Positions 43,466 to 52,851 of a stretch of 64,000 nt of DNA are shown here, piece after piece (within the stretch, counting starts at the first letter, position 1; each line of letters starts with the position of its first letter). Source of the DNA: Cryomorphaceae bacterium (GTDB lineage: Bacteria; Bacteroidota; Bacteroidia; Flavobacteriales; ECT2AJA-044). The position numbers and the translations under genes were made by a program. The stretch spans positions 124,001-188,000 of the forward strand of contig CP059070.1 in NCBI GenBank assembly GCA_017798125.1, in the 5' to 3' direction. The notes beneath the pieces are model-generated. The model was not told the DNA's origin. It saw only the letters and a list, made by a program, of their open reading frames with translations, and ran no database searches.

Positions 43466-43484
43466 GTGCAATATACAAAAAGAA

Positions 43485-43509
43485 AGGCGCCTCTTTTGGG
43501 GAGGCGCCT
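43485..43509 (-). terminator. Terminator of the PorV-like/TonB operon
   Basis: AGGCGCCTC and GAGGCGCCT arms around a seven-base loop, followed on the minus strand by TTCTTTTTG. Confidence 0.7.
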
Positions 43510-43532
43510 CTCGAAGTCTTGGTCTATTCGAT

Positions 43533-44582
43533 TTACAAACTGATTTTGGCGCCAAAAGTGTTGAACCCGCCAAAGTCTCTTGTGTGTCGATAAGCATAAT
43601 CGATTCCGAATGTGGTGCCGCTGTCCCCCAGTGGTACCTCGAAACTCAATCCTCCGTTAAAGCCAGAGAAAATCGTTTGCGAAACCGCAGCATCGAAGAT
43701 TTCGTTCTCATAGACATATCCTGCGCGGAGCATCACCCACTCTTTGTAGCTGAATTCCAAACCTGCTCCAATCTGATCACGTGTGAACGAATTGGAAGTA
43801 AAGTTGGCGGCAGCCGTCAAACGAGTGTCTGTCCACAAAAAGTCATAAGATCCACCGATATTCAGCAGCGATGGAAGCTCGAAGTTACTTGAGCGTTGCT
43901 CCACTGTAGCGTCGAAGTTTCCAAACAACGTCGGCAAGCTCAAAGACAATCCATCTCCCTGGAAGCTCATTGCTGGACCTACGTTTTTCAATCCGATTCC
44001 GAATTTGATATTATCCTTCTCTCCTGTGACATACTGGATACCCGCATCAAAGCAAACACCAGCTGCATTCAAATCAGGAAGAGAGTGACTGATCAACTTC
44101 ACGGTCACACCCCCGTAGATGTTCTCGGTAAATTTCTTAGCGTAAGAAACTCCCAAGTTCAAATAGGTTGCGCTATACGTCCCCAAACCTCCGTCTGGAA
44201 GCTCCGTGGTAGTGATTTCGATATCACCAAAGCCCATGGCCATGATGGTCACACTCAATGCACCAGTTTCACCCACTCGTTGGGTGAAACCGAATGCATC
44301 GACGTTAATATCGGCATCTCCAAACCAGTCGGTGTGGGAGAATACTAGTTCTGTACGCTCTGTGAAGGCTGTACCAGCGACGTTCAAGAACACCGCTTCA
44401 ACTCCTCGTGCTCCAGCGGTATTAATACCACCCCATCCAGCGGATCGAGCCCAAGGGTTAATCAACAATTCACCTGCACCTGCAGAACCTGCACGCTGCT
44501 CATTACCTGCATAGCTATTGAATGGCACTACCAGTAGTGCGATCAAAAGTGCGGATAATGCTATCTGTAGATATCTTTTCAT
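43533..44582 (-). CDS. PorV/PorQ-like outer-membrane barrel protein
   Basis: A 349-residue exported protein with a signal peptide ending SYAG, preferring the ATG at 44582 over an upstream one. It begins with the family pattern GAGELLINPWARSAGWGGINTAGARGVEAVFLNVAGTAFTERTELVFSHTDWFGDADI, typical of the PorV/PorQ family, which forms 14-strand FadL-like barrels that in T9SS carry cargo or attach it to the translocon. It is last in the operon with the 1267-aa exported protein and a TonB receptor. A paralogue of PorV serving this cargo is the best reading. Confidence 0.8.
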   Translation of the reverse strand: MKRYLQIALSALLIALLVVPFNSYAGNEQRAGSAGAGELLINPWARSAGWGGINTAGARGVEAVFLNVAGTAFTERTELVFSHTDWFGDADINVDAFGFTQRVGETGALSVTIMAMGFGDIEITTTELPDGGLGTYSATYLNLGVSYAKKFTENIYGGVTVKLISHSLPDLNAAGVCFDAGIQYVTGEKDNIKFGIGLKNVGPAMSFQGDGLSLSLPTLFGNFDATVEQRSSNFELPSLLNIGGSYDFLWTDTRLTAAANFTSNSFTRDQIGAGLEFSYKEWVMLRAGYVYENEIFDAAVSQTIFSGFNGGLSFEVPLGDSGTTFGIDYAYRHTRDFGGFNTFGAKISL

Positions 44583-44617
44583 AATCATTGGTTTCAAGAT
44601 TCGACGTTTTAGGTTCA

Positions 44618-47600
44618 TTAGAATGTATCAAGGTCAACCGGACGCATCGCTCCGAACCATTTCACAAAGGTCTCTCCAATACCTTCGGCTTTGACGTGAA
44701 TAACGTACATACCACTTGCGATAGGCACGGCATTCGTATTGGTCAAATCCCATTCAATGAATGTACTTGGATTATCCTTATTGAATCGACGAACCAAAGT
44801 ACCATTGGTCGTGTAGACACTCACCACACAACGAGGTGGTAGGTTTGTAATCTTCACACGATTATCCAACTGATTGGTTTCGTACGCTGAGTAAGCATAG
44901 TAAGGATTAGGTACCACACGTACGATATCAAGTGCATTTTCAGCTGTTGCTTGATCGTTCGTGATGGTCGAAATATCATCCGTGTTGAACATGTACATCG
45001 GATTACCTTCGTTGCTACCATCCAACTCATATGCTTCGTACTCTTTGCTCACACGCAACTTCACAGTCACGTCTGTAGCGAGTTGAGAGAACCCTGGGTT
45101 CAACAATGGAATCGTTACCCAAGTGCAGGCTCCGAACAAGGTACGCTTGTTCACATCTGTTGGGTCATTCAACGCATCGTAGTAAGGGTTCATGGTCTCA
45201 TCATCTCCAGCGTATGGTGCCAACTCGTTTTGATACTCAGGTCCCATAATGTAAAGGAAGTGCTTTCCACCAAAGGACACCTGTCCCAACTCGTTGATGA
45301 CCGTTTCGCTAGGGTTGAAGATCATATCGTTTCCATTCTCACCTGTTTGCCAGCTGTCTTCCGCGAACATAATGTTCAAGCGAATTCCGCGCTCCAAATC
45401 AATGGCGTATCCTGGGAACCATCCCCAACCGGTACCTGTTCCATCTGGATTACCGTCCTTTCCGACAGACTGAGCAGCTCGGAGATTTAGTTTCCCAGCG
45501 TTACCTTCTGCCAATTCAGGTAAATCAGAAGATTCCAATACAGGTACACGCGTCCACAGATCCTGGTTATCCGTAAGGACAACATCAACACTATTCAAGT
45601 TCTCCAAACGAGAAAGAGCTTTGAACTTCTCCCAAGCGGGACCACTTCCAAATGGAGTGTTCGTCGATACGACATCACCACTACATAGACGATAAGGTGC
45701 CCATGTTCCACCGAGAACGGTTTCATATACCTCGTCATCATCACCGGCTTCATCTGGGTAGTTACCCGTGCTGTTTGTTCCTGAACGAATCCAGTTAAAT
45801 GGTGAGTCACCATCAATGTCGGCCAAACCCGTAAACCACGCTTGAGTATTGTCTTCAAAGAGCAACTCAGCTCCCAAGAATCCATTTCCGTTGAACATGT
45901 CATCTCCTGGGTTGTCCGCATCCACGGCTGTAACACTCATACCCCAGAACTCTCCATCGCTGTTCACGAGCAACTGCTCACGACCAATTTCGATTGTTCC
46001 AGTAGAGTAGATGGTATCACTAGGGTCTCCACCAGGAAGGCGAACAATGTACCAAGTAGCGTTGATGTTCGATCCACTAAAGACGATTTGATAATCACCC
46101 GTCGGTACACTCAAAGGATCTACAACTTTCACGATGACCGGTCCTTGACCGTTTTCGTAGGTTGGATTATCCATAGTGTAGTTCATGACGATTTCTTCAG
46201 CAGATTCCACTTTGAACTCGAGCATGTTGGCACAGTTTCCTGTTCCTTCAATTCGAGTCAATTCAGGACCATCACCGTATTCTGCTTGTTGCACAGTTCC
46301 TGATTCCTCAGGAGTGACGATGTGCGGAATACCTACGTATGTCTTAATGTTACGACGACCTGCCTTGTACGGCTTCGTTTGACCGTCAAGACCATTAGGA
46401 TCTGTTGGGTTGTAAGGCTTAAACTCATTGAAACCGTAGGCAATTACTGTGTAATAGTAAGGCTTGTGATTCACAAGGGTAGGATCCCCTGTAGCAAATA
46501 AGTCTTCAGTCAGTTTGAAGGTTGCCTGTGTACCAGCGTCATTTGCACCTAGGGTCATTTCCTGAGGAACAGGAACACCTAGTGTAGGATCAGTTTCATA
46601 GTTGATCAATGTGGTCACACCATTTTGCAAGTCACACTGAGCTACCATACGGGCCAAATCTGGATTGTAGATGTCTGTAATAGATACAGTCGCATCTTTC
46701 AACTGGAAGATTTGGTAACCTTCAAATACATAGGTTGAATCGTCAAAACCGATGATCAATGGATCTACTTCTTCGTAAGATTCATTGAAGTTATTTGAAG
46801 ACTCAGAGTTAGAGAGCATCAAGATTAACTCTTGATCCAACTCCTGAATGTTCACATCTGGTGCATCCGGTCCGTTCAATACCTTGAAACAGTTATCGAA
46901 CAATGCCTGTGCTTTATCATCCGCTAGACGCATTAATTCAACAGAAGCCAAACGACCTCCAGATGTAGCACGTGCCCACACAACTCCAGTGGTAATGTAG
47001 TTTACAGCACCTGGTTGAAGTGTAAATGGTCCAGCTGATTGCAAGAAACGACGGTCAGCAGGAGTGTTACCTGCAGTAGCCTCCGTCCAGTTATCTCCTG
47101 GGAACGCAGGGTCCGTATCACCTGGGAACATAAAGTCCGTTGATGGTCCAGGACCACCAGTAGGCTCGTGTCCATTAGTACCGTTACGAACAATACCCGT
47201 GTTGTCTTTCCAGATTCCCTGCAAGTAGTTGTAGAAGTGACTCGCTTGAGATGGGTTTCCTACTACAGTAAAGTCGTTGTTGTAGTAGACGAACTTACTC
47301 ATGATGATTTGCTCGCCGATTTCATCGATGGTACCATCACGGTCATTATCAATTCCATCATTCGGATCGGCTAGAGGTCCTTGGAAGAAGTCCACACCGA
47401 TAGAAGGTGGATTCAATCCGTATCCTGTAGCACCGTCGTCGTCCTCATCACCATTGTAGCAATATCCCAATCCACGACCGACGTCACATCCGACGTAGTC
47501 ATCTTGGTACTGCCCCAAATCTGGGTCAACCCACTGTCCGAAATACGTGTTCTTCAGTACAAAAGATGCCCGGTTCACGATCTTGTAGCTGTAGAACGTC

Positions 47601-48421
47601 ATGTTGTTGATCTCGTCATTCGTTGCAAAGGCAAAGGCCTGAGCTTGAATCTCGAGTCCGATAGGTTCTGCATTCGTCTCAGTGTGAATGTTACCCTTAT
47701 CGTTAAATACCCACCAGAGTGTTTGGTCTCCAAAAAGCAAATCCGCGCCTTGACAATCGGCTTCTCCAGATAAATCATATGCCGGGTAGTCACCTGCGGA
47801 TGGGTCATAGAAACCGTCGCCGTCTGCATCGAAGAACGGTGCAAGCGTCTCAGCTCCAAATTGTGAGTAAGTATCGGGGTAGTTTCCTGGCCACTCCAGT
47901 ATGACCGTAGGAACTGTGTAGTTAGGATCGTCATTGGTTCCATTTAACCAAGCAACGTAATCCTCTACTTGCTGACGCGTAATCTGATAGTGCTCGTCAA
48001 ATTCAGCACAAATGATGTCGTCAACAGATGCTGTGGCTGCATCAAGCGGACCAGGCCAAAAGTCAGATCCGTCCTGACGGTAGGTCATCGCGGCTACTTT
48101 CAACTGATCACCCTCATCCTGGCCACCGATCCATAAGGCTCCGGCGAACAGAGAGTGCTTGTTACTTTCACGAGGAATCTCATAGATTCCATTGTTCAAG
48201 TCCCACCACATATCTCCCCCTGCAAGAATACGCGTACGAACGTTGTTCACCGCCAGGTCCGTTTGGGCACTGGCTGGAGCACAGCTCGCTGCTAAGTTCT
48301 TAGGAGCAGGAGAAGCAGCGGAATTCGAACTTCCGGGTACATTGACACTTTCCTTCGCCGAGAGACCGCTAAACGAACCCAGGGCTACAGCAAATGCCAA
48401 TAATGTCAATCTGCTTTTCAT
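44618..48421 (-). CDS. Large exported protein with EF-hand-like motifs
   Basis: A 1267-residue exported protein with a signal peptide ending LSAKE. Acidic, EF-hand-like segments include DADGDGFYDPSAGDYPAYD (about residue 200) and DGIDNDRDGTIDEIGE (about 360). Several sandwich-like beta domains follow. The C-terminal ~90 residues form a FlgD/T9SS-like Ig domain (RVVPNPYYAYSAYETNQLDNRVKITNLPPRCVVSVYTTNGTLVRRF, ending SGMYVIHVKAEG...VKWFGAMRPVDLDTF). It lies between a PorV-like gene and a TonB receptor, an arrangement repeated in many Bacteroidota genomes. The function is unknown; surface display is likely. Confidence 0.8.
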   Translation of the reverse strand: MKSRLTLLAFAVALGSFSGLSAKESVNVPGSSNSAASPAPKNLAASCAPASAQTDLAVNNVRTRILAGGDMWWDLNNGIYEIPRESNKHSLFAGALWIGGQDEGDQLKVAAMTYRQDGSDFWPGPLDAATASVDDIICAEFDEHYQITRQQVEDYVAWLNGTNDDPNYTVPTVILEWPGNYPDTYSQFGAETLAPFFDADGDGFYDPSAGDYPAYDLSGEADCQGADLLFGDQTLWWVFNDKGNIHTETNAEPIGLEIQAQAFAFATNDEINNMTFYSYKIVNRASFVLKNTYFGQWVDPDLGQYQDDYVGCDVGRGLGYCYNGDEDDDGATGYGLNPPSIGVDFFQGPLADPNDGIDNDRDGTIDEIGEQIIMSKFVYYNNDFTVVGNPSQASHFYNYLQGIWKDNTGIVRNGTNGHEPTGGPGPSTDFMFPGDTDPAFPGDNWTEATAGNTPADRRFLQSAGPFTLQPGAVNYITTGVVWARATSGGRLASVELMRLADDKAQALFDNCFKVLNGPDAPDVNIQELDQELILMLSNSESSNNFNESYEEVDPLIIGFDDSTYVFEGYQIFQLKDATVSITDIYNPDLARMVAQCDLQNGVTTLINYETDPTLGVPVPQEMTLGANDAGTQATFKLTEDLFATGDPTLVNHKPYYYTVIAYGFNEFKPYNPTDPNGLDGQTKPYKAGRRNIKTYVGIPHIVTPEESGTVQQAEYGDGPELTRIEGTGNCANMLEFKVESAEEIVMNYTMDNPTYENGQGPVIVKVVDPLSVPTGDYQIVFSGSNINATWYIVRLPGGDPSDTIYSTGTIEIGREQLLVNSDGEFWGMSVTAVDADNPGDDMFNGNGFLGAELLFEDNTQAWFTGLADIDGDSPFNWIRSGTNSTGNYPDEAGDDDEVYETVLGGTWAPYRLCSGDVVSTNTPFGSGPAWEKFKALSRLENLNSVDVVLTDNQDLWTRVPVLESSDLPELAEGNAGKLNLRAAQSVGKDGNPDGTGTGWGWFPGYAIDLERGIRLNIMFAEDSWQTGENGNDMIFNPSETVINELGQVSFGGKHFLYIMGPEYQNELAPYAGDDETMNPYYDALNDPTDVNKRTLFGACTWVTIPLLNPGFSQLATDVTVKLRVSKEYEAYELDGSNEGNPMYMFNTDDISTITNDQATAENALDIVRVVPNPYYAYSAYETNQLDNRVKITNLPPRCVVSVYTTNGTLVRRFNKDNPSTFIEWDLTNTNAVPIASGMYVIHVKAEGIGETFVKWFGAMRPVDLDTF

Positions 48422-48473
48422 GATTTATCTGGTTTTCCTATTAAAATTTTTATTCAAATGTTTGGGTTATCGC

Positions 48474-51400
48474 TTAGAAGCTCAACAGTACTCCCAATCG
48501 CATACGGCGTGGTAAGCTATAGTTGAATGGGCTGTTGACCTTAACAGTGTACAAGTCGATGAAGGACTGGCTATCTGTTTGCTGTGCAATGATCTCCTGT
48601 GCTTCAGCACTTGACAAGAATCCGTCATCATCAGGGTTACCCGTGTAACGGTATACGTTGATGACGTTCAAGGCATTCAACAAGTTTTGAACATCCAAAT
48701 AGACGTTCATGTTCGCTGATCTTTGCTTGCTTCCGTCTTCTTTTCCACCCCACTTCAAGTTGAACTGCTTGTTCAAACGCATATCGATACGGAACTGCCA
48801 TGGAAGGCGTGAACCGTTGATAGAACCTTGAAGAATTGGGCGTTGGTTAATACCGAATGACGCAGACTGCAATACGTTCGCCTGACGTGTGTAAGGTGTA
48901 CCGGATCCGGCACGGAACGTAAAGTTAGCACCAGCGTTTTCAAAGACACGTGATCCGAACCAAACCGGTCCGTTGTAGTCTTTTCCAGAGCTGAAGCGGT
49001 AGTCTACTACGGCTACTAAAGTATGACGTTGGTCAAAGTCCAATGGTTGGATTACACGAAGGTTAGGCTGGCCTTGTTGTACCAAGCTCAAACCAGTTGT
49101 TGCGTTAGATCCTGAACCGTCAGCAAACTGCAAGGTATAGTTGAAGTTCAAGCTCACGTTTCCAGTACGACGCAAATCGTAGCTCACGCTGAATCCTTTA
49201 ACTGTACCGAAATCAAGGTTACCGAATGTGGTATAGTTCACCGGATATGCGAAGTTGATCTGAGTCGCCTGAATCATGTCACGCAATTCACGGTAGAACG
49301 CGCTTAAGGTAATCGCAGAGCGCTTGCTCAAGGTTTGCTTAAATCCAACCTCGTAATCAATCGTCCGCTCTGGGCGAAGATTCGGGTTGTTCAAGACGTT
49401 ACCTTGGTTTGCTTCCAAGTACAAGTAATCTGTTGGATCGAAACGCACGTTACTCTGTGGACGCTGCGTCAAGATATCATAGTGTGCAAAGAACAACGCC
49501 TGATCAGAAATCGGGAAGTTGAATGAGATACGTGGCATCACATTCACTTGTGGCGTATAATCTTCGAATGACTCAGCGGTCAAATCTGTAGCCAAGTTGG
49601 TATTATCCGGATCTTCTAAATATGGAGTAATTACACCAGTCGTTGTTGCTTGAGCAATGCTCTGTGGATCCGCAATTTGGTTTCCATCCGCATCATACCA
49701 CTGATTGTCATCACGGTATCCAACGACACGTGTTGGCTCAGTCAAGTCATTGACGTATACGACGAAATCGTCACCGATGTTCGCAGGCAAAGCATCAACT
49801 CCAAGAGCACCCTCTTGCAACATCTCTTGTGCGGAAATAGTCGGGAACATGCTGTACTGGTCGATGAGTACTTTCTGGTTCGCATCAAAACGGTCAACAC
49901 GCACCCCAATGTTAAATACGAGATCGTTGAACTGGAATTTGTCTTGGATGTAACCTGCAATGTAAATCGGACGGAAGGCATCGATGTGACGCTTCAAGTT
50001 TCCGTTTTCATCGGTTTCTGAGAAGAAGTCTTCAAAACTAGTTGGGCCATCCAATTTGTTTCCGAAAGCATCGTATCCCGCGTAGGCAACAATGGCATTA
50101 CCATTGTTCAAAAGCTCATCTGCACTGAAGTACTCGATGTCCAATTGATTTGGGTCTAGAGCGTCAGTGTTGATGAATGAAACATCGTCAACGGCAAGAC
50201 CCAATGAAGTTCTCAACTGCTGATCAAAATAACTCTGTGTTGCTCCGTTGTAGAAACGGTTGTACGAAATGGTGTCGTTAAAGTTTCCATTACCATCCGT
50301 TCCGATGATTGGATTTTCAAAATCCAATTCGGTCAGGTGAGCGTTGGTCAACTGACGAGCAAGTCCCCATAGCCCTACTGGTGCTACGCTCCAGAAGCGG
50401 TCTACACGCTGCTCGTACTCAAATCCTAAGATGATGCTGTGGTTTTTGATATCCGCAGAACCCGATCCAACAACACGGAACTGGTTGTTATCCGTAAAGT
50501 TGTAACCGTTCCACTGACGTCCAGTGTTGAACCACAGTGAATAGTTGTTGGCTGGACGTTGTCCGTTCAACAAGGCTCCCTGACCCTGTGCTACGAAAAT
50601 ACTGTTCACGTCTCCGTTGACGAAATCCCAGTACTGCTCGGTATAATTAGTTGCGTTTGGATTCTTATCGCCTGGCTCAAATGTAACCAAGGTATCAACA
50701 ATATTCGTTTGCAACCATCCGGTCAAACCTGAAACGGTGTCCAAACCATAAGAGTAGGTTGGCGCTTGCAAGCGATCGAATTTCCCGATGTATCCATAAT
50801 CCCACAAACGCTCAAAGTGCGTGTCATCCTGAGTCAAGCGGTACACTTCACTGTAATCCACTTGCAAAGAATAAAACGCATTCTTGATGTTGTTCGCAGC
50901 CGACTCATCCTCAGCATCCACGAAACGTTGCTGGAAACGAGCGAATACACGCCAGTCACGGTTCCGGAACTCTGGGTTATTGGTAGGGTTCAACAGGGAG
51001 TAGTTGTACTGCCAAGCTTGGCCCATTGCCCAGTTGAAGGTACCTCCAAACGTCAAGTTCGTCGTCTTGCTCGTTTTCAAGTCAAACTTCGCCGAGAAGC
51101 GAAGGTCTTGACGTTGGTTATTTTGTTTGTAGTCGATGTTTCTCAAATCGCTTTCACGAAGGAATTCCGAGTTGCGAAGTACACCACCACCGAAACCAGC
51201 TGGACGGTATGGGCTCTGCTCTAGTTCTCGCAACAACCCATCATTGACCTTCCAGGTACCGATCGCCGATGGACGAGGGTCACGTTGGTACTGATACTCC
51301 CCAGCGATAAAGAACCCGAAAAGCGGAGATCCATCCTTACGACGTGCAAGAGGTCCGGATAGGCTAAATCCGAGCAACGATTGGTTGTATTCGTCGAAGA

Positions 51401-52118
51401 TGGACGAGGTATTCGCCTCAAGTCCTCCAAAGTACTTGTTGGAAGGACCTCTTGTGGTCATACTAATGATACCTCCTGTCGCATCTCCATACTGTGCAGG
51501 AAGACCACCAGTAATAATGGTCAACTGGTCAATCGCAGTCTGAGGAATTGTAGTAGCTCCACGAACCTTGATACCATCGATGTAAACATCGGTAGCATTG
51601 GAACGCGATCCACGTACGTTAATTCCAGAACCATCATCCTGCTGGTAAACCCCGGCAGAAGTCGACGCGATAGACGCCACATCACGTTGAGGTAGGTTTT
51701 GGATTTCTTCTCCAGTTGCTGTCTTACCTTGTTTGTCCGGATCAATTAGAGGTACGGTATATTCAATTACCTCTACTTCCCCAAGTACTTCAGCTTCTTC
51801 GGTCAATCCCGCATTCAGCGTAGTGGTTTTGTTTGGAGAAATGATCACGCCTGTAAAAGGCTGTGTCGCATAACCGAGGAAAGACATTTCTACCTCGTAG
51901 CGGCCCGGATCAATGGGCTTAATGACATAACGACCATCAAAGTCGGTCGTAGTACCACTAACGGGCTCGCCATTCAGCTTGACCACCACGTTAGCCAGCG
52001 GCACCGGTTCCCCGGTCATTTTGTCGGTCACTTGTCCTCTAAGCTCCCCTGGACGTTGCTGTCCAACGGCTGCGAAGAGTGTCCCAATAAATAAGACAGT
52101 GAGTAGTTTTCGTAGCAT
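48474..52118 (-). CDS. TonB-dependent receptor with carboxypeptidase-regulatory domain
   Basis: A 1214-residue outer-membrane receptor. Signal peptide (ends FAAVGQ), then a carboxypeptidase-D-like domain (about 25-110, GQVTDKMTGEPVPLANVVVKLNGEPVSGTTTDFDGRYVIKPI). The plug (about 125-240) has the SSAGVYQQDDGSGINVRGSRSNATDVYIDGIKVRG block. A long barrel follows, ending LPRRMRLGVLLSF. It lacks a SusD partner. The next genes encode the 1267-aa exported protein and a PorV-like barrel, so this trio is one operon on the minus strand. The substrate is unknown. Confidence 0.92.
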   Translation of the reverse strand: MLRKLLTVLFIGTLFAAVGQQRPGELRGQVTDKMTGEPVPLANVVVKLNGEPVSGTTTDFDGRYVIKPIDPGRYEVEMSFLGYATQPFTGVIISPNKTTTLNAGLTEEAEVLGEVEVIEYTVPLIDPDKQGKTATGEEIQNLPQRDVASIASTSAGVYQQDDGSGINVRGSRSNATDVYIDGIKVRGATTIPQTAIDQLTIITGGLPAQYGDATGGIISMTTRGPSNKYFGGLEANTSSIFDEYNQSLLGFSLSGPLARRKDGSPLFGFFIAGEYQYQRDPRPSAIGTWKVNDGLLRELEQSPYRPAGFGGGVLRNSEFLRESDLRNIDYKQNNQRQDLRFSAKFDLKTSKTTNLTFGGTFNWAMGQAWQYNYSLLNPTNNPEFRNRDWRVFARFQQRFVDAEDESAANNIKNAFYSLQVDYSEVYRLTQDDTHFERLWDYGYIGKFDRLQAPTYSYGLDTVSGLTGWLQTNIVDTLVTFEPGDKNPNATNYTEQYWDFVNGDVNSIFVAQGQGALLNGQRPANNYSLWFNTGRQWNGYNFTDNNQFRVVGSGSADIKNHSIILGFEYEQRVDRFWSVAPVGLWGLARQLTNAHLTELDFENPIIGTDGNGNFNDTISYNRFYNGATQSYFDQQLRTSLGLAVDDVSFINTDALDPNQLDIEYFSADELLNNGNAIVAYAGYDAFGNKLDGPTSFEDFFSETDENGNLKRHIDAFRPIYIAGYIQDKFQFNDLVFNIGVRVDRFDANQKVLIDQYSMFPTISAQEMLQEGALGVDALPANIGDDFVVYVNDLTEPTRVVGYRDDNQWYDADGNQIADPQSIAQATTTGVITPYLEDPDNTNLATDLTAESFEDYTPQVNVMPRISFNFPISDQALFFAHYDILTQRPQSNVRFDPTDYLYLEANQGNVLNNPNLRPERTIDYEVGFKQTLSKRSAITLSAFYRELRDMIQATQINFAYPVNYTTFGNLDFGTVKGFSVSYDLRRTGNVSLNFNYTLQFADGSGSNATTGLSLVQQGQPNLRVIQPLDFDQRHTLVAVVDYRFSSGKDYNGPVWFGSRVFENAGANFTFRAGSGTPYTRQANVLQSASFGINQRPILQGSINGSRLPWQFRIDMRLNKQFNLKWGGKEDGSKQRSANMNVYLDVQNLLNALNVINVYRYTGNPDDDGFLSSAEAQEIIAQQTDSQSFIDLYTVKVNSPFNYSLPRRMRLGVLLSF

Positions 52119-52308
52119 AAACCAATCGTTTAAGTTAACCTAATGTTTAGATTTCGTAAATATAAAAACAATAAAAGCGGACAGGCAAATATAATCTTCG
52201 CCATAAATCACAATTTCGAACCGCTTGTTTTAGCGCTCGTATCGGATGTTTCGTAAGGAAAGTACGCTTTGCACTATCTTGCGCAAAACGGCGTTAGGAG
52301 TAAGTGCG

Positions 52309-52746
52309 ATGAAAATAGGAAAATCCATTCAATTGTTCGCCCTACTGGGTTTATTTTCTGTTTTCGCCCTCACGGGCGGATGCGGGAACACCATAGAGGG
52401 CGGGGTGCCCAATGTTGCGGTCAACATTACGATTTACCCCAGTCAACCGGAGTATTTTGACCTTCAAGTTCCGGGAGGATGGGTATATATTACAGGCGGA
52501 TATCGCGGAATCATCGTTTACCGTCATTCTGAATCGGAGTTCCGTTCCTACGACCGCGCTTGTCCCATTCACTTCGATGAGCCCTGTGGTCGTGTTGATG
52601 TCGACGAGACCAATAACGTCTTGGCCACCTGCCCTTGTGATTCTCTAGTTTGGAGCATTATTGATGGCGGCCCGGTCAGTGCTTCCCTTCCCCTTCAAGG
52701 GTACAGCACGTTTTACGACGGAAACCGGGTAGACATCATTAACTGA
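52309..52746 (+). CDS. Lipoprotein with a degenerate Rieske-like domain
   Basis: A 145-residue lipoprotein starting at the ATG at 52309; an upstream open stretch would bury the lipobox GGC (Cys25). The Rieske fold is visible: YRGIIVYRHSESEFRSYDRACPIHF... then ATCPCDSLVWSIIDGGPVSASLPLQGY. The cluster ligands are altered: box I is Cys85-x-x-His88 with Cys93 instead of C-x-H...C, and box II is Cys108-Pro-Cys110-Asp111 where His is normal. It therefore probably binds no [2Fe-2S] cluster, or an unusual one; a disulfide between Cys residues is possible. A palindromic element lies in the leader codons. Confidence 0.6.
   Translation: MKIGKSIQLFALLGLFSVFALTGGCGNTIEGGVPNVAVNITIYPSQPEYFDLQVPGGWVYITGGYRGIIVYRHSESEFRSYDRACPIHFDEPCGRVDVDETNNVLATCPCDSLVWSIIDGGPVSASLPLQGYSTFYDGNRVDIIN
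52365..52383. repeat. GATGC palindromic element, in CDS
   Basis: Stem CGCCC, loop TCAC, stem GGGCG, then GATGC. It is in the signal-peptide codons of the Rieske-like lipoprotein. Confidence 0.45.
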
Positions 52747-52781
52747 GCCGACGAAACCTATACCTTATATATACAGCACAT

Positions 52782-52815
52782 AAAAAAAACGCCCCCTGAA
52801 AGCAGGGAGCGCCTA
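52782..52815 (-). terminator. Terminator of ahcY
   Basis: GCGCTCCCTG/CAGGGGGC hairpin read on the minus strand, followed by eight T. Also suitable for the plus-strand Rieske-like gene. Confidence 0.75.
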
Positions 52816-52828
52816 AAATCACAGTTCT

Positions 52829-52846
52829 GCATCGGCCCGTAGGGCC
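52829..52846. repeat. GCATC palindromic element by ahcY
   Basis: GCATCGGCCCGTAGGGCC, exact copy, five bases past the end of ahcY. Confidence 0.6.
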
Positions 52847-52851
52847 AAGGC

